64,000 nt of DNA from an uncultured Bryobacterales bacterium (GTDB taxonomy: Bacteria; Acidobacteriota; Terriglobia; Bryobacterales; UBA6623): NCBI GenBank assembly GCA_958295955.1, contig OY282420.1, forward strand, positions 3,424,435-3,488,434, given 5' to 3'. Within the stretch, counting starts at the first letter, position 1. Every line of letters starts with the position of its first letter. Of this stretch, positions 21,699 to 30,959 are shown one piece after another. The position numbers and the translations under genes are program-made. The notes under the pieces were generated by a model. That model was not told where the DNA came from and did not search any database. It worked only from the letters and a program-made list of their open reading frames with translations.

Positions 21699-23117
21699 AT
21701 GATCGAAGTCAGTTTTCTGTTCTTTTTTCTTGCCAGTACGTACCCGATCGGTTTGTGGGCGGCTCGGAAAAGCCGCCACTCGGAGACAGATTACTTTTTG
21801 GCGAATCAAACGGTGTCGCCATACGTTCTGGCGTTATCCAGTTCGGCTTCGCACTTCAGCGGCTTTATGTTCGCTGGATTTATGGGAATGGCTTATGCCA
21901 ATGGCACCGCGGTAATTTGGTATTCGGTGGGTTTTTTGACAGGATATTGTTGCCTGTACGGTTTTGTTACGTCGCGCTTGCAGACTATGAATATAGGCGG
22001 ATGGGCTTTAAGCGTTGCCGAGTTGATTACATTCTGGCACGGCGAAAACCGTGTGTGGTTGAGGCGGTTCATTGGGTTTATCACGCTTTTTTTCCTTAGT
22101 TTCTACGCGGCGGCGCAACTGAAGACAAGTAGCAAAGCACTGGAGGCTGCTTTGGGCTATTCCCCTTATATGGGCGTAGCTTTGAGTATGGGGGTCATTC
22201 TCTTTTATTGTTGGTCGGGCGGCATCAAGGCTTCGATATGGACCGATGTGGCGCAAGTCTCGCTGATGACATTGAGCCTGGTGGTGATCCTGGTCAAGGC
22301 TGCATCGGAATCGGGCGGAGTCGCGAATCTGTTCCACGGGTTCATGCAGACGGGGGTGGGGGATGTCAATGCGGTGGCTCTGTTTCCGCAGAACCTTTCC
22401 ATCGGCGGGTTTTCCGGTTTGGGGATGTTCGTGTTGGGCTTCATTGCCGTAGGTTCCTGCGTGATCGGGCAGCCGCATGTGTTGATCCGCGCCATGGCGG
22501 TCAAAGACCCGCGGGACATCAAAAAATTCGTTCGCGCCAGCTATGCCCTCCAGATTGGCTTTACTTGCTTGTGTATCCTGGTCGGTCTATGCACGCGGGT
22601 GATTTTACAAGATATCGTCAATTTCGATTCGGAGCAGGCTTTGTTTTTATCGGCCCGGGCAATGCTGCCCGCCGTAGCGGCCGGTTTTGTTCTGGCGGGT
22701 GTTTTCTCGGCGTCGGTGTCCACTGCGGATTCGCAGATTTTAAGTTGCTCGGCTTCTTTGATGCGGGATTTCCCCGATCCTCCCAGCAACTCGTTACGGG
22801 GAGCTAAGGTCGGAACTATGAGCGTGACCGTAGTCGCCGCTCTGTTGGCTTTATTCGCCGAGGACAGCATTTTTTCGCTCATGGTTTTTTCTTATTCGGG
22901 GCTTGGGGTTTCGATCGGCGGCCTGATCGTATTGCGTATTTTCAATGCAAGCATTTCCGAGATCGGAGCGATCGTCGTGGCTTCGGTCGGTTTTGCGACA
23001 GTGGTGATCTGGGACAAGCTGGGTCTCGATACTTATGCGGCCACCGGCTTGCCCGGGTTTCTCATGTTTTTCCTGACCTACTTCGCGACCCGCCCCTTTT
23101 TCCGCCTCAGACAGTGA
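21699..23117 (+). CDS. Sodium:solute symporter (SSS family), compositionally atypical
   Basis: A 472-residue polytopic SSS transporter of the PutP type. Landmarks are ARKSRHSETDYFLANQTVSPYVLALSSSASHFSGFMFAGFMGMAY in TM1-TM2, WSGGIKASIWTDVAQ, and SASVSTADSQILSCSASLMRDF, the Na+-site region of TM8. The ATG at 21699 is the only one that gives a standard N-terminus. Hand counts on two 60-base rows give about 50% G+C, against about 67% in a row of the following uxaC gene, and codon choice is visibly different. This suggests recent transfer. Lying directly before uxaC it may import a hexuronate, though that rests on position only. Confidence 0.9.
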   Translation: MIEVSFLFFFLASTYPIGLWAARKSRHSETDYFLANQTVSPYVLALSSSASHFSGFMFAGFMGMAYANGTAVIWYSVGFLTGYCCLYGFVTSRLQTMNIGGWALSVAELITFWHGENRVWLRRFIGFITLFFLSFYAAAQLKTSSKALEAALGYSPYMGVALSMGVILFYCWSGGIKASIWTDVAQVSLMTLSLVVILVKAASESGGVANLFHGFMQTGVGDVNAVALFPQNLSIGGFSGLGMFVLGFIAVGSCVIGQPHVLIRAMAVKDPRDIKKFVRASYALQIGFTCLCILVGLCTRVILQDIVNFDSEQALFLSARAMLPAVAAGFVLAGVFSASVSTADSQILSCSASLMRDFPDPPSNSLRGAKVGTMSVTVVAALLALFAEDSIFSLMVFSYSGLGVSIGGLIVLRIFNASISEIGAIVVASVGFATVVIWDKLGLDTYAATGLPGFLMFFLTYFATRPFFRLRQ

Positions 23118-23192
23118 CCGGGAAGCCCTTGCGCCCCGTGACGGCAACCCCGCTGCGGGCGGTTATGATGAGGAACTCTCCACACGTCAACC

Positions 23193-24599
23193 ATGCCGTT
23201 CATCCACGAAGATTTTCTCCTCCACAGCGAGACGGCCAAGCGCCTCTACCACGCGTTTGCGGTCAAGCCGCCGATTCTCGATTACCATTGCCACCTGCCG
23301 CCCGCAGACGTGGCCGCCGACCGCCGCTTCGGCAACTTGTTTGAAATCTGGCTGGAAGGGGATCACTACAAGTGGCGGGCGATGCGCGCCAACGGCGTCG
23401 GCGAAGAGTTCTGCACCGGCGGCGCCGACCCTTACGACAAGTTCGTTGCCTGGGCGCGCACCGTGCCGCATACGCTGCGCAATCCGCTCTATCACTGGAG
23501 CCACCTCGAGTTGAAGCGCTACTTCGGCATCGACGACCTGCTCGACGAGTCGACCGCCGAGAGCGTCTGGCGGCGGGCCAACGAGCAGCTTGCCGGCGCC
23601 GGCCTTACCGCGCACGGCATTCTGCGCAAGTTCGATGTCCGCGCGCTTTGCACCACGGACGACCCGACGGACGATCTGGCCCACCACCGGACCATCGCGG
23701 CGTCAAATCTCGAGACGAAGGTTTATCCTGCGTTTCGTCCCGACAAGGCGTTGACGGTGAACCGTCCCGAGGTCTTCAACCCCTGGGTCGCCAAGCTCGA
23801 GGCCGCGAGCAACGTCGAGATTCGGGATTTCCAGAGTTTCCTCGATGCGCTCAAGCAACGGCACGACTTTTTCCACGAAATGGGCGGGCGTCTTTCCGAC
23901 CACGGGCTCGACCGGCTTTCATCCGACTTTCCGTCCGATGCAACGGCGGCGGCGATTTTCGATTCCGCCCGTGACGGGGTTCCCGCGGATGCCGGGGAAC
24001 ACGGGCAATTCGCCGCTTGCATGATGGTTTACTTCGGCAAGCTGGATGCGGCGCGCGGTTGGACCAAGCAGATGCATTTGGGCGCTCTGCGCAACAACAG
24101 CACGCGCGGCTTGCGCACAGCCGGCCCCGACGCCGGGTTCGACTCGATCGGCGATTGGCCGCAAGCCGAGAACCTGAGCCGCTACCTCGACCGCCTGGAC
24201 CGGCAAGACGCGCTGCCGCGGACGATCGTTTACAACAACAACCCCAACGACAATTACCAGTTTGCGACGATGATGGGGAATTTTCAGGACGGCGCGGTCG
24301 CCGGAAAAATGCAGTTCGGCTCCGGCTGGTGGTACCTCGACCAGAAAGAGGCGATGGAGTGGCAGATGAACTGCCTGTCGAACGTCGGCCTGCTTTCGCG
24401 CTTCATCGGTATGTTGACCGACTCGCGGTCGTTCATGTCGTACCCGCGCCACGAGTATTTCCGGCGCGTGCTCTGCAATCTGCTAGGCCGCGACATCGAA
24501 AACGGCGAAATCCCCGGCGACGACAAGCTGGTCGGCGGCATGATCGAAAACATCTGCTTCCGCAACGCGCGGGAGTACCTCCGGCTCGACGGCGTATAG
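23193..24599 (+). CDS. uxaC: Glucuronate/galacturonate isomerase
   Basis: Isomerises D-glucuronate to D-fructuronate (or D-galacturonate to D-tagaturonate), the first step of hexuronate catabolism. The 468-residue length matches UxaC. Diagnostic segments are the metal-binding ILDYHCHLPP near residue 30, FDVRALCTTDDPTDDL, the HLGALRNNSTR segment, and the C-terminal FIGMLTDSRSFMSYPRHEYFRRVLC. The fold is an amidohydrolase-type TIM barrel. The SSS symporter 75 bases upstream could supply the substrate; no uxaA, uxaB, uxuA or uxuB is in the window. A bidirectional terminator follows at 24746-24774. Confidence 0.96.
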   Translation: MPFIHEDFLLHSETAKRLYHAFAVKPPILDYHCHLPPADVAADRRFGNLFEIWLEGDHYKWRAMRANGVGEEFCTGGADPYDKFVAWARTVPHTLRNPLYHWSHLELKRYFGIDDLLDESTAESVWRRANEQLAGAGLTAHGILRKFDVRALCTTDDPTDDLAHHRTIAASNLETKVYPAFRPDKALTVNRPEVFNPWVAKLEAASNVEIRDFQSFLDALKQRHDFFHEMGGRLSDHGLDRLSSDFPSDATAAAIFDSARDGVPADAGEHGQFAACMMVYFGKLDAARGWTKQMHLGALRNNSTRGLRTAGPDAGFDSIGDWPQAENLSRYLDRLDRQDALPRTIVYNNNPNDNYQFATMMGNFQDGAVAGKMQFGSGWWYLDQKEAMEWQMNCLSNVGLLSRFIGMLTDSRSFMSYPRHEYFRRVLCNLLGRDIENGEIPGDDKLVGGMIENICFRNAREYLRLDGV

Positions 24600-24745
24600 T
24601 CGAAGCCGAGACCGCAGCAGCGGGAAGACTGCTGCCCGCAGCCGCGCAAGAGGGGATTAAAGACCGTTTAAGCGCCCTTCAAACGGCCTTCGAAGGGTAC
24701 CGGACCGCCTTTTCTTCGGCCGGGCGCGGCCGGCATGGAGGAAAC

Positions 24746-24774
24746 AAGAGGCGGCCGCGGGACGGCCGCCTCTT
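24746..24774. terminator. Bidirectional intrinsic terminator between uxaC and glnA
   Basis: A perfect 12-base-pair inverted repeat (24746-24757 with 24763-24774) encloses a five-base loop, CGGGA. The arms begin AAGAGG and end CCTCTT, so each strand has a short run of T at its 3' side. It lies in the 193-base gap between convergent uxaC and glnA, 147 bases after uxaC and 19 bases before the glnA stop. Position and symmetry fit a shared terminator. The rest of the gap holds nothing recognisable. Confidence 0.75.
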
Positions 24775-24792
24775 TCGACTCTCAGCGCGCGG

Positions 24793-26214
24793 CTAGATGT
24801 CGTAGTAGAGCGAGAACTCGTAGGGGTGCGGCCGCTGCCGAACTTCGTCCACCTCGGCGGCGCGTTTGTATTCGATGTAGCTCGAAAGCAACTCCTCGGT
24901 GAAGACGTCGTTCTGGGTCAGGAAGTCGTGATCCCGCTCCAACGCGTCGAGCGAGCCGGCCAGATCGTGCGGCAGCGAAGGAACGCCCGCCAACTCTTCC
25001 GGCGTCAGATCGTAAATGTCTTTGTCGAGCGCTTCGCCCGGGTCGATCTTGTTCTGGACGCCGTCGAGGCCGGCCATCAGGCAGGCGGAGAAGGCCAGAT
25101 AGGGGTTGCACGCCGGATCGGGGTAGCGCAATTCGACGCGCTTCGACTTCGGGCTGGGCGAGTACATCGGGATGCGGCAGGCCGCGGAGCGGTTGCGCCG
25201 CGAGTAGGCCAAGCTGACCGGAGCTTCGAAGCCGGGCACCAGGCGCTTGTAGCTGTTGGTCGTCGGGGCGACGATCGCCGCCAGCGCCGGAGAGTGCTTG
25301 AGCAGCCCGCCGATGTAGTGCAGGGCGGTCTCGCTGAGGCCGGCGTAGCCGTTGCCCGCGAAGGTCGGCTCGCCGTCTTTCCAGATCGACTGATGGGTAT
25401 GCATGCCCGACCCGTTGTCGTTCCACAGAGGCTTCGGCATGAAGGTCGCCGACTTGCCGTTGCGGTAGGCCACGTTGCGCACTACGTATTTGTAGAGCAT
25501 CATGTTGTCGGACGAAAGTACGAGCGTGTCGAATCTCTGGTCGATCTCGCACTGGCCGCCGGTGGCGACTTCGTGGTGGTGGCACTCGATTTCGATGCCG
25601 CACCTCTCCATCACCTGCGTCATCTCGGTGCGCAGGTCTTGCAGGTGGTCGGTCGGCGGAACCGGGAAATAGCCCTCTTTGTAACGCGGGCGGTAGCCGA
25701 GGTTGTTATCGGGGCGCCCGGAATTCCAGCGGCCTTCCTCCGAGTCGATCTTGTAGAAGCCGAAGTTGTAAGACGAGTCGTAGCTGACGTTGTCGAACAG
25801 GAAGAACTCGGCCTCGGCGCCGAAGTAGGCGGTGTCGCCGACGCCGGTGTACTGCAGGTATTGCTCGGCTTTCTGAGCGATCCAGCGCGGGTCGCGCTCG
25901 TAGTGCTGCTTGGTGATGGGGTCGACGATGTTGGAAATGATGCACAGCGTCGGGACCTCGGTGAAGGGGTCCATGAACGCGGTATTCGGGTCGGGCATGA
26001 TCAGCATGTCGGACTCGCTGATCGCCTGCCAGCCGCGGATCGACGATCCGTCGAAACCGAAGCCATCCTCGAAGCTGTCTTCTTCGAGCATGGCGATCGG
26101 ATACGAAACGTGCTGCCACAGGCCGGGAAGATCTGCAAACCGTAAATCGAGGATCTCCGCGCCGCTCTCTTTCGCGTACGCCAAAACCTCCGCTGGGGTT
26201 CTTTTGGTAGCCAT
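24793..26214 (-). CDS. glnA: Glutamine synthetase, type I
   Basis: Makes glutamine from glutamate, ammonia and ATP, and assembles as a dodecamer. The 473-residue protein shows the family segments [14 protein letters not shown] (N-terminal beta-grasp), AEAEFFLFD, the metal-binding [29 protein letters not shown] (ATP/glutamate loop) and [23 protein letters not shown] matches the adenylylation-site loop of the GSI-beta subgroup, so control by an adenylyltransferase is likely. A strong Shine-Dalgarno, AGGAGG (complement of 26219-26224), lies four bases before the ATG. It follows the cupin gene on the same strand, but the 210-base gap suggests its own promoter. Confidence 0.97.
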   Translation of the reverse strand: MATKRTPAEVLAYAKESGAEILDLRFADLPGLWQHVSYPIAMLEEDSFEDGFGFDGSSIRGWQAISESDMLIMPDPNTAFMDPFTEVPTLCIISNIVDPITKQHYERDPRWIAQKAEQYLQYTGVGDTAYFGAEAEFFLFDNVSYDSSYNFGFYKIDSEEGRWNSGRPDNNLGYRPRYKEGYFPVPPTDHLQDLRTEMTQVMERCGIEIECHHHEVATGGQCEIDQRFDTLVLSSDNMMLYKYVVRNVAYRNGKSATFMPKPLWNDNGSGMHTHQSIWKDGEPTFAGNGYAGLSETALHYIGGLLKHSPALAAIVAPTTNSYKRLVPGFEAPVSLAYSRRNRSAACRIPMYSPSPKSKRVELRYPDPACNPYLAFSACLMAGLDGVQNKIDPGEALDKDIYDLTPEELAGVPSLPHDLAGSLDALERDHDFLTQNDVFTEELLSSYIEYKRAAEVDEVRQRPHPYEFSLYYDI

Positions 26215-26424
26215 TCAACCTCCTGGTGATTCTCAAAAAGGGGAAGGATTATGCTCGCGCATCCCGGTCTGTTCTTTGGCGGTCGGAGCCGGACGGCCCC
26301 GCCGCGCAGACCGAACGCGGGTCTGAACGGAAAGAATAACACAACGGCGGCCGCGCGCGGGAGTTTCTAAGCCCCATAAAAACTTTCGATATGGAATCCT
26401 GCTGCGCGCAACGCAATGCGGCGC

Positions 26425-27657
26425 CTAGCGGATCAGATGCTTGGCGTCGGGGTTGCCGGGGCCGAAGTGCTTGAGCATGACCAGATTTTCTTCGCTGCTG
26501 GCGTTGGTAATCGTGACGCCGGCCTGCGCCGCCGGGGCGGTGACGAAAAATTCATCTGAGGTCAACTCGCCGTAACGGATCATCGCCGGCGCGTGGATGT
26601 CCCATACGCCTATTTTCCCGCGCCCTTGCGTCAGGATCATGCCGTAAGCCGCCGCGTCGGCGATGACCGCGGTGCGGCCCGGAAGCACGGTCAATTCTTT
26701 CGCGCTGTAAAAATCCGTGGAGTAGGTGACCCAATTTTCGCGGTAGCCGGCCGCTTCCATTTCCTCCGGCGGCTTGACGGGCGTCGGCTCGAAATAACGG
26801 TTTTGCATGAAGTAGGGATCGACGTTCGCTTCCCAGTCGAGCATGCCGATAATGTAGTCGAGATCGTAGCGGCACTCCTCCGGAACGTCTTTGACGAGCA
26901 GGTCCCAAGGCACGGCGCGGCCTTCGACCAGCGACTGGAACATGCCGAAAACGTCGGAGTTGACCTGCGGCTCGTAGGTGACGGCCGAGCCGGGCGCGTG
27001 CAATACGCCCGCCGGAATGTGCCAGCCGCTGCCGGGCTTGAGCTTGTACGCCTTCGAGTGGTACAGAATGCCGTTGTCGCCTTCGTTCCAACGTTCGAGG
27101 CAACGCCGCACGTCGTCTTGGGTCGTGCCGGGCTCGAGGCCCATGAACGTGTAGGCGAAATTGTTTTCCTTGTAATTGAATTGCGGCGGGAAGTAGTAGG
27201 CTTCCGGCTTGCCGCGCCGGCCGACGCGGGCGGCCGCCTCGTCGCCCTGGTGCATGTGGTGGGGGATCGGCCCCAGGTTGTCGAAGAACTTGCAGAGCAC
27301 GTTCCAGCCGCCGCGCTCGCTCATCACGTCTTGCCCCAGGAATTCGTCGCCGATTTCGTCGACGGCCTCTTTCAACAGGATTTTTAGGGCATTGCCGTTC
27401 GCGCCGACCGCAGCGACGATGTAAGCCAGCCCTTCGTCCTCGGGCGTGCCGGGGCCGTTGTCGGCTTGCGTCGTCGATGAAAACCAGCGCTCGTCTATGC
27501 CGCCGCGGTGCGCGCCGAGCGCATAGAGATCGCCGGGATGGAGCTTGAGGCGGCCGCCGGGCATCAGGAACGAGCGGGGCACCCAGCAGGGCGCGAGGCG
27601 CACGATGCCGCCTCCCGCCGACAGAGCGCTGCGCAGAGCTGCAATCTTCTCGGACAT
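26425..27657 (-). CDS. Cupin protein related to type I mannose-6-phosphate isomerase
   Basis: A 410-residue protein with two cupin-like halves. The first contains metal-ligand candidates in GPIPHHMHQGDEAA and later GSGWHIPAGVLHAPGS, the arrangement seen in ManA-type phosphomannose isomerases. The N-terminus (WVPRSFLMPGGRLKLHPGDLYALG) is unlike standard ManA. I therefore regard it as a ManA-superfamily member of unknown substrate rather than a confirmed isomerase. The ATG at 27657 is preferred over a start six codons earlier. It lies upstream of glnA on the same strand and is divergent from the DUF4159 operon. Confidence 0.7.
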   Translation of the reverse strand: MSEKIAALRSALSAGGGIVRLAPCWVPRSFLMPGGRLKLHPGDLYALGAHRGGIDERWFSSTTQADNGPGTPEDEGLAYIVAAVGANGNALKILLKEAVDEIGDEFLGQDVMSERGGWNVLCKFFDNLGPIPHHMHQGDEAAARVGRRGKPEAYYFPPQFNYKENNFAYTFMGLEPGTTQDDVRRCLERWNEGDNGILYHSKAYKLKPGSGWHIPAGVLHAPGSAVTYEPQVNSDVFGMFQSLVEGRAVPWDLLVKDVPEECRYDLDYIIGMLDWEANVDPYFMQNRYFEPTPVKPPEEMEAAGYRENWVTYSTDFYSAKELTVLPGRTAVIADAAAYGMILTQGRGKIGVWDIHAPAMIRYGELTSDEFFVTAPAAQAGVTITNASSEENLVMLKHFGPGNPDAKHLIR

Positions 27658-27725
27658 GCCCGCTATGATAACCAATCGCCGCCGCCGGCAGGCGGTGTTC
27701 GCCCGCGCACATTCCGGCCCGTCAT

Positions 27726-27757
27726 GCCGCCCTCCCCTACGGTAACCTGAGGGCGGC
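27726..27757. promoter_or_regulatory. Inverted repeat in the divergent gap before the DUF4159 operon
   Basis: A perfect nine-base-pair inverted repeat (27726-27734 with 27749-27757, arms GCCGCCCTC/GAGGGCGGC) with a 14-base spacer lies in the 199-base gap between the cupin start at 27657 and the DUF4159 start at 27857. There is no T-run, so a terminator is unlikely. An operator or a leader hairpin is possible. No promoter boxes could be assigned with confidence in the rest of this gap. Confidence 0.35.
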
Positions 27758-27856
27758 GGTTACGCCTGAAACGGCAGGTCCCGGCGAGCGTCCCCGGCCG
27801 CCCTGCGCGGGGCCGTATGCTACTCTCAGGAACGCCGCAACGGGAAGGGCAGCCGA

Positions 27857-28666
27857 TTGCCGTCTGCAAGAAATAGACGCATCCTCTTATTTTTCGCGCT
27901 GGGTTTCGCCGCGGCGCTGCCCTTGCTGCAGGCGTTTCAATTCTTCGGCGGGCGCCGCGGCCGGGGCGGAGACCCGCGCGCTTACGACTACGAGCACAGG
28001 CCCGCCGAGTTCTCGTTTGCGCGTTATGCGTACGGCTCGGGCTATTACGGAGGCTGGGGCCGCGGGCGGGGCGGTTGGAGCACTGACTTCCCGGAAGCCG
28101 AATACCACCTGACGCAGGGCATCAAGCGCCTGACGGCGATCGATGCCGTTCACGGCGGGCGGTTCTTCGAGCCGATGGACGACGAAATGTTCGATTATCC
28201 GTGGCTCTACGCGGTCGAGGTCGGCCATTGGCATCTGAGCGACGAAGAGGCGGCGCGGCTGCGCGAATATCTGCTGCGCGGCGGGTTCCTCATGGTCGAC
28301 GATTTTCACGGTTCCGAGGAGTGGGCGACTTTTCTCGCCGGCATGCAGCGCGTGTTCCCCGACCGCCCGATCGTGGAAGTGCCCGCAGACGATCCGCTGC
28401 TGCACACCCTCTACGATCTGGACCAGAGAACGCAGATTCCCGGCATCCGCGTGCTCTGGAGCGGCCGCACCTACGAGCGGGACGGCTACACGCCCCACTG
28501 GCGCGGCATTTACGACGACGAAGAGCGGCTGATGGTGGCGATCAATTTCAATATGGACCTGGGCGACGCCTGGGAGCACGCCGACTGGCCCGAGTACCCC
28601 GAAAACATGACGGCGCTAGCCTACCGTTTCGCCATTAACTATGTCATCTATGCGATGACCCATTAG
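27857..28666 (+). CDS. DUF4159 domain exported protein
   Basis: A 269-residue protein with an N-terminal signal or anchor segment (RRILLFFALGFAAALPLLQAF), a Gly/Arg/Tyr-rich linker (about residues 32-78), and a DUF4159 domain. The domain contains YPWLYAVEVGHWHLSDEEAARLREYLLRGGFLMVDDFHG, typical of this glutamine-amidotransferase-like fold. Translation starts at TTG 27857, preceded by a GGGAAGGG Shine-Dalgarno. It is the first gene of an eight-gene operon that includes MoxR and BatA-type proteins; DUF4159 genes are frequent in such operons. The catalytic Cys/His of true amidotransferases is not evident, so a structural or ligand-sensing role is plausible. Confidence 0.85.
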   Translation: MPSARNRRILLFFALGFAAALPLLQAFQFFGGRRGRGGDPRAYDYEHRPAEFSFARYAYGSGYYGGWGRGRGGWSTDFPEAEYHLTQGIKRLTAIDAVHGGRFFEPMDDEMFDYPWLYAVEVGHWHLSDEEAARLREYLLRGGFLMVDDFHGSEEWATFLAGMQRVFPDRPIVEVPADDPLLHTLYDLDQRTQIPGIRVLWSGRTYERDGYTPHWRGIYDDEERLMVAINFNMDLGDAWEHADWPEYPENMTALAYRFAINYVIYAMTH

Positions 28667-28676
28667 AGCAGCGCCG

Positions 28677-30929
28677 GTGTTCGAGTTTTTTTTCAAGTAT
28701 CCGTTGACGGCCTTCGGCAAGGGCCGGTTCGTGTTTGCCGGCGGCTGGCCGCTTTGGCTGCTGCTGGTGCTGGTCGCCGCGGCCGGCGCCGGCCTGTGGT
28801 GGCACGCGCGGCGTTCCTCGAGCCGCTTGCAAGGCCGCCGTCCGGCGGCGGTTTGGGCGCTCCAATGGGCTGCGGTTGCGTTGGCGCTGCTGATGCTGTG
28901 GCAGCCGGGTCTCGCCGTGCAGTCGCTCAAGAACCGGCAGAACGTAGTTGCGGTCTTGCTCGACACTTCGCGCAGTATGGCGTTGGGCGCGGGCGGCCGG
29001 TCGCGGCTGCAGCAGGCCGTTGCCGCCTTGCAAGGGCCGGTTCTCGACGAATTGGAGAAAAAATTCCGCGTCCGGCTCTATGCTTTTGCCGGTTACGCAG
29101 ACCGCCTCGAATCGCTCGCGGACGAGCATTTGCCGGCGCCGGGAACGAGCAGCAGGATCGGCGAATCGTTGGCGAATATCTTGCGCGAGTCCACGGCCGT
29201 GCCTCTGGGGGCGGTATTGGTCGTCAGCGACGGCGCGGACAACACCGGCCGATTCGACCGCAAGTTGATGGCGGAGATACGCCGGCGCAAAGTTCCGGTG
29301 CATACGGTCGGCGTCGGCCGCGAGGAAATTCCCAACGACATCGAGCTTGCCGATGTCGTCGTGGCGGCGAAGGCGCTGCCGAACTCCCGAGTCAGCGCCC
29401 AGTTGACCATCCGCCATGACGGGAGCGGCGAGCGGACCACCCGTATCTCGGTCAAGGACGGCCCTGCCGTGCTCGCCACGAAAGAGGTCGCGCTGCGGCC
29501 GAACGAGCCGATTCAGGGCGAATGGATCGACTTCAGCGCCGGGGACCCGGGTATCCGCAATTTGAGTTTTTCGCTGGAGCCGGCGCCCGACGAGGAGGTG
29601 ACGGGCAACAACTCGCGCCGCCGCGTGATCGACGTTCCGCGCCGCCGCCGCCGCATTCTTTACGTCGAGGGCGAGCCTCGCTGGGAATACAAGTTCATGC
29701 GCCGGGCCGTGGCCGGAGACGCCAGCATTCAACTGGTCGGCCTGCTGCGCACTTCGACGAATAAATACTACCGGCAAGGCGTCGATACGGCCGAGGATCT
29801 GGAGCAAGGCTTCCCCGAAGAACCGGAAGAGTTGTTCGCCTACGATGCGCTGATGATCGGCAGCTTCGAGGCGGCTTTTTTTACGCCGAAGCAGCAGGAA
29901 ACGATCAAGCGGTTCGTCAGCCGCCGCGGCGGGAGCCTGATGATGATCGCCGGGCCGAACGGTCTGGGCCAGGGCGGCTGGAATGCGTCCGAGGTCGCCG
30001 ACGTGCTGCCGGCGGCGCTGCCGGGGGGCGAAGGCAGCTTCGTCCGCGAGAAAGTCGCCGTGGAGTTGACCGCGCAGGGGCGGGAGTCGCTGATTTGCCG
30101 CTTGGCTTCCGACCCGGAGGAAAACGCCGGTCTATGGAGCGAAATGCCGCGGCTGGCCGACTACCAGCGGCTCGGCGCGCTCAAGCCGGCGGCCGTGACG
30201 CTTTTGAATGTCCGCGTCGGGCCGCAGGCGCTGCCGCTGCTGGTGCGGCAGAACTACGGCCGCGGGCGGGCGGTGATCTTCGCCACGGGCGGGAGCTGGC
30301 GTTGGAAAATGAACCTGCCCAGCGACGACGACCGCCATCACACCTATTGGCGGCAACTCTTGCGCAGCCTCGTAGCCGACACGCAGGGGACCGTGCTGCT
30401 TTCCAGCGACCGCACGATCTATGCCGACGAGCCGCGCGTCCACTTGCGCGCCGAGGTGCGGACCAAGACCTACGAAGCGGCGAACAACGCTATCGTGACC
30501 GCGGTCGTCACGCCGGAGTCGGGGGAGGCGGCGACGCTCGACATGCATCCGTCGCCCAACGAGGCGGGCGTTTACGAGGCCGAGTTTACCGCTGCCGCCG
30601 CCGGCGCTTACCGGGTCGAGACGACGGCCCGTTTGGGCGAGCAGCGTCTCGGCGCCGACACGCTCCATCTCCGCCGCGAAGACGGCGTTGCCGAGGATTT
30701 CCACCCCGAGCAGAATCGGGAATTGCTGGCGCGGCTCGCAGAGCAGACCGGCGGGCGCTACTGGAGCCTCGATGAGCTTGCCGGCTTGCCGGCGGAGATT
30801 CGCTTCTCCGAAGCCGGCATCGCCTCGCGCGAAATCCTCGATCTGTGGGACATGCCGGCGTTCTTCTTTCTGCTGTTTCTGCTCAGGGGCGGGGAATGGC
30901 TGTTGCGGCGGAAATGGGGCGTAGTCTGA
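28677..30929 (+). CDS. Membrane protein with VWA-like and glutamine-amidotransferase-like domains
   Basis: A 750-residue protein starting at GTG 28677. Two N-terminal membrane helices (about residues 21-40 and 58-78) precede a von Willebrand A-like domain with a MIDAS-type DTSRSM near residue 99. Next come a beta-rich segment and an amidotransferase-like region (RILYVEGEPRWEYKFMRRAV ... FAYDALMIGSFEAAFFTPKQQETIKRFVSRRGGSLMMIAG). A further beta domain and a C-terminal helix (MPAFFFLLFLLRGGEWLLRRK) complete it. This layout is known from MoxR-associated operons. It starts ten bases after the DUF4159 gene and probably forms part of the same envelope complex. Confidence 0.82.
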   Translation: MFEFFFKYPLTAFGKGRFVFAGGWPLWLLLVLVAAAGAGLWWHARRSSSRLQGRRPAAVWALQWAAVALALLMLWQPGLAVQSLKNRQNVVAVLLDTSRSMALGAGGRSRLQQAVAALQGPVLDELEKKFRVRLYAFAGYADRLESLADEHLPAPGTSSRIGESLANILRESTAVPLGAVLVVSDGADNTGRFDRKLMAEIRRRKVPVHTVGVGREEIPNDIELADVVVAAKALPNSRVSAQLTIRHDGSGERTTRISVKDGPAVLATKEVALRPNEPIQGEWIDFSAGDPGIRNLSFSLEPAPDEEVTGNNSRRRVIDVPRRRRRILYVEGEPRWEYKFMRRAVAGDASIQLVGLLRTSTNKYYRQGVDTAEDLEQGFPEEPEELFAYDALMIGSFEAAFFTPKQQETIKRFVSRRGGSLMMIAGPNGLGQGGWNASEVADVLPAALPGGEGSFVREKVAVELTAQGRESLICRLASDPEENAGLWSEMPRLADYQRLGALKPAAVTLLNVRVGPQALPLLVRQNYGRGRAVIFATGGSWRWKMNLPSDDDRHHTYWRQLLRSLVADTQGTVLLSSDRTIYADEPRVHLRAEVRTKTYEAANNAIVTAVVTPESGEAATLDMHPSPNEAGVYEAEFTAAAAGAYRVETTARLGEQRLGADTLHLRREDGVAEDFHPEQNRELLARLAEQTGGRYWSLDELAGLPAEIRFSEAGIASREILDLWDMPAFFFLLFLLRGGEWLLRRKWGVV

Positions 30930-30959
30930 TGCCGCTGCTCGGCCGCTGGAGAGTGCAGA

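Noticed and set aside
23118..23192. RNA gene or riboswitch in the symporter-uxaC gap
   Set aside because: The gap is only 75 bases with no conserved structure that I recognise.
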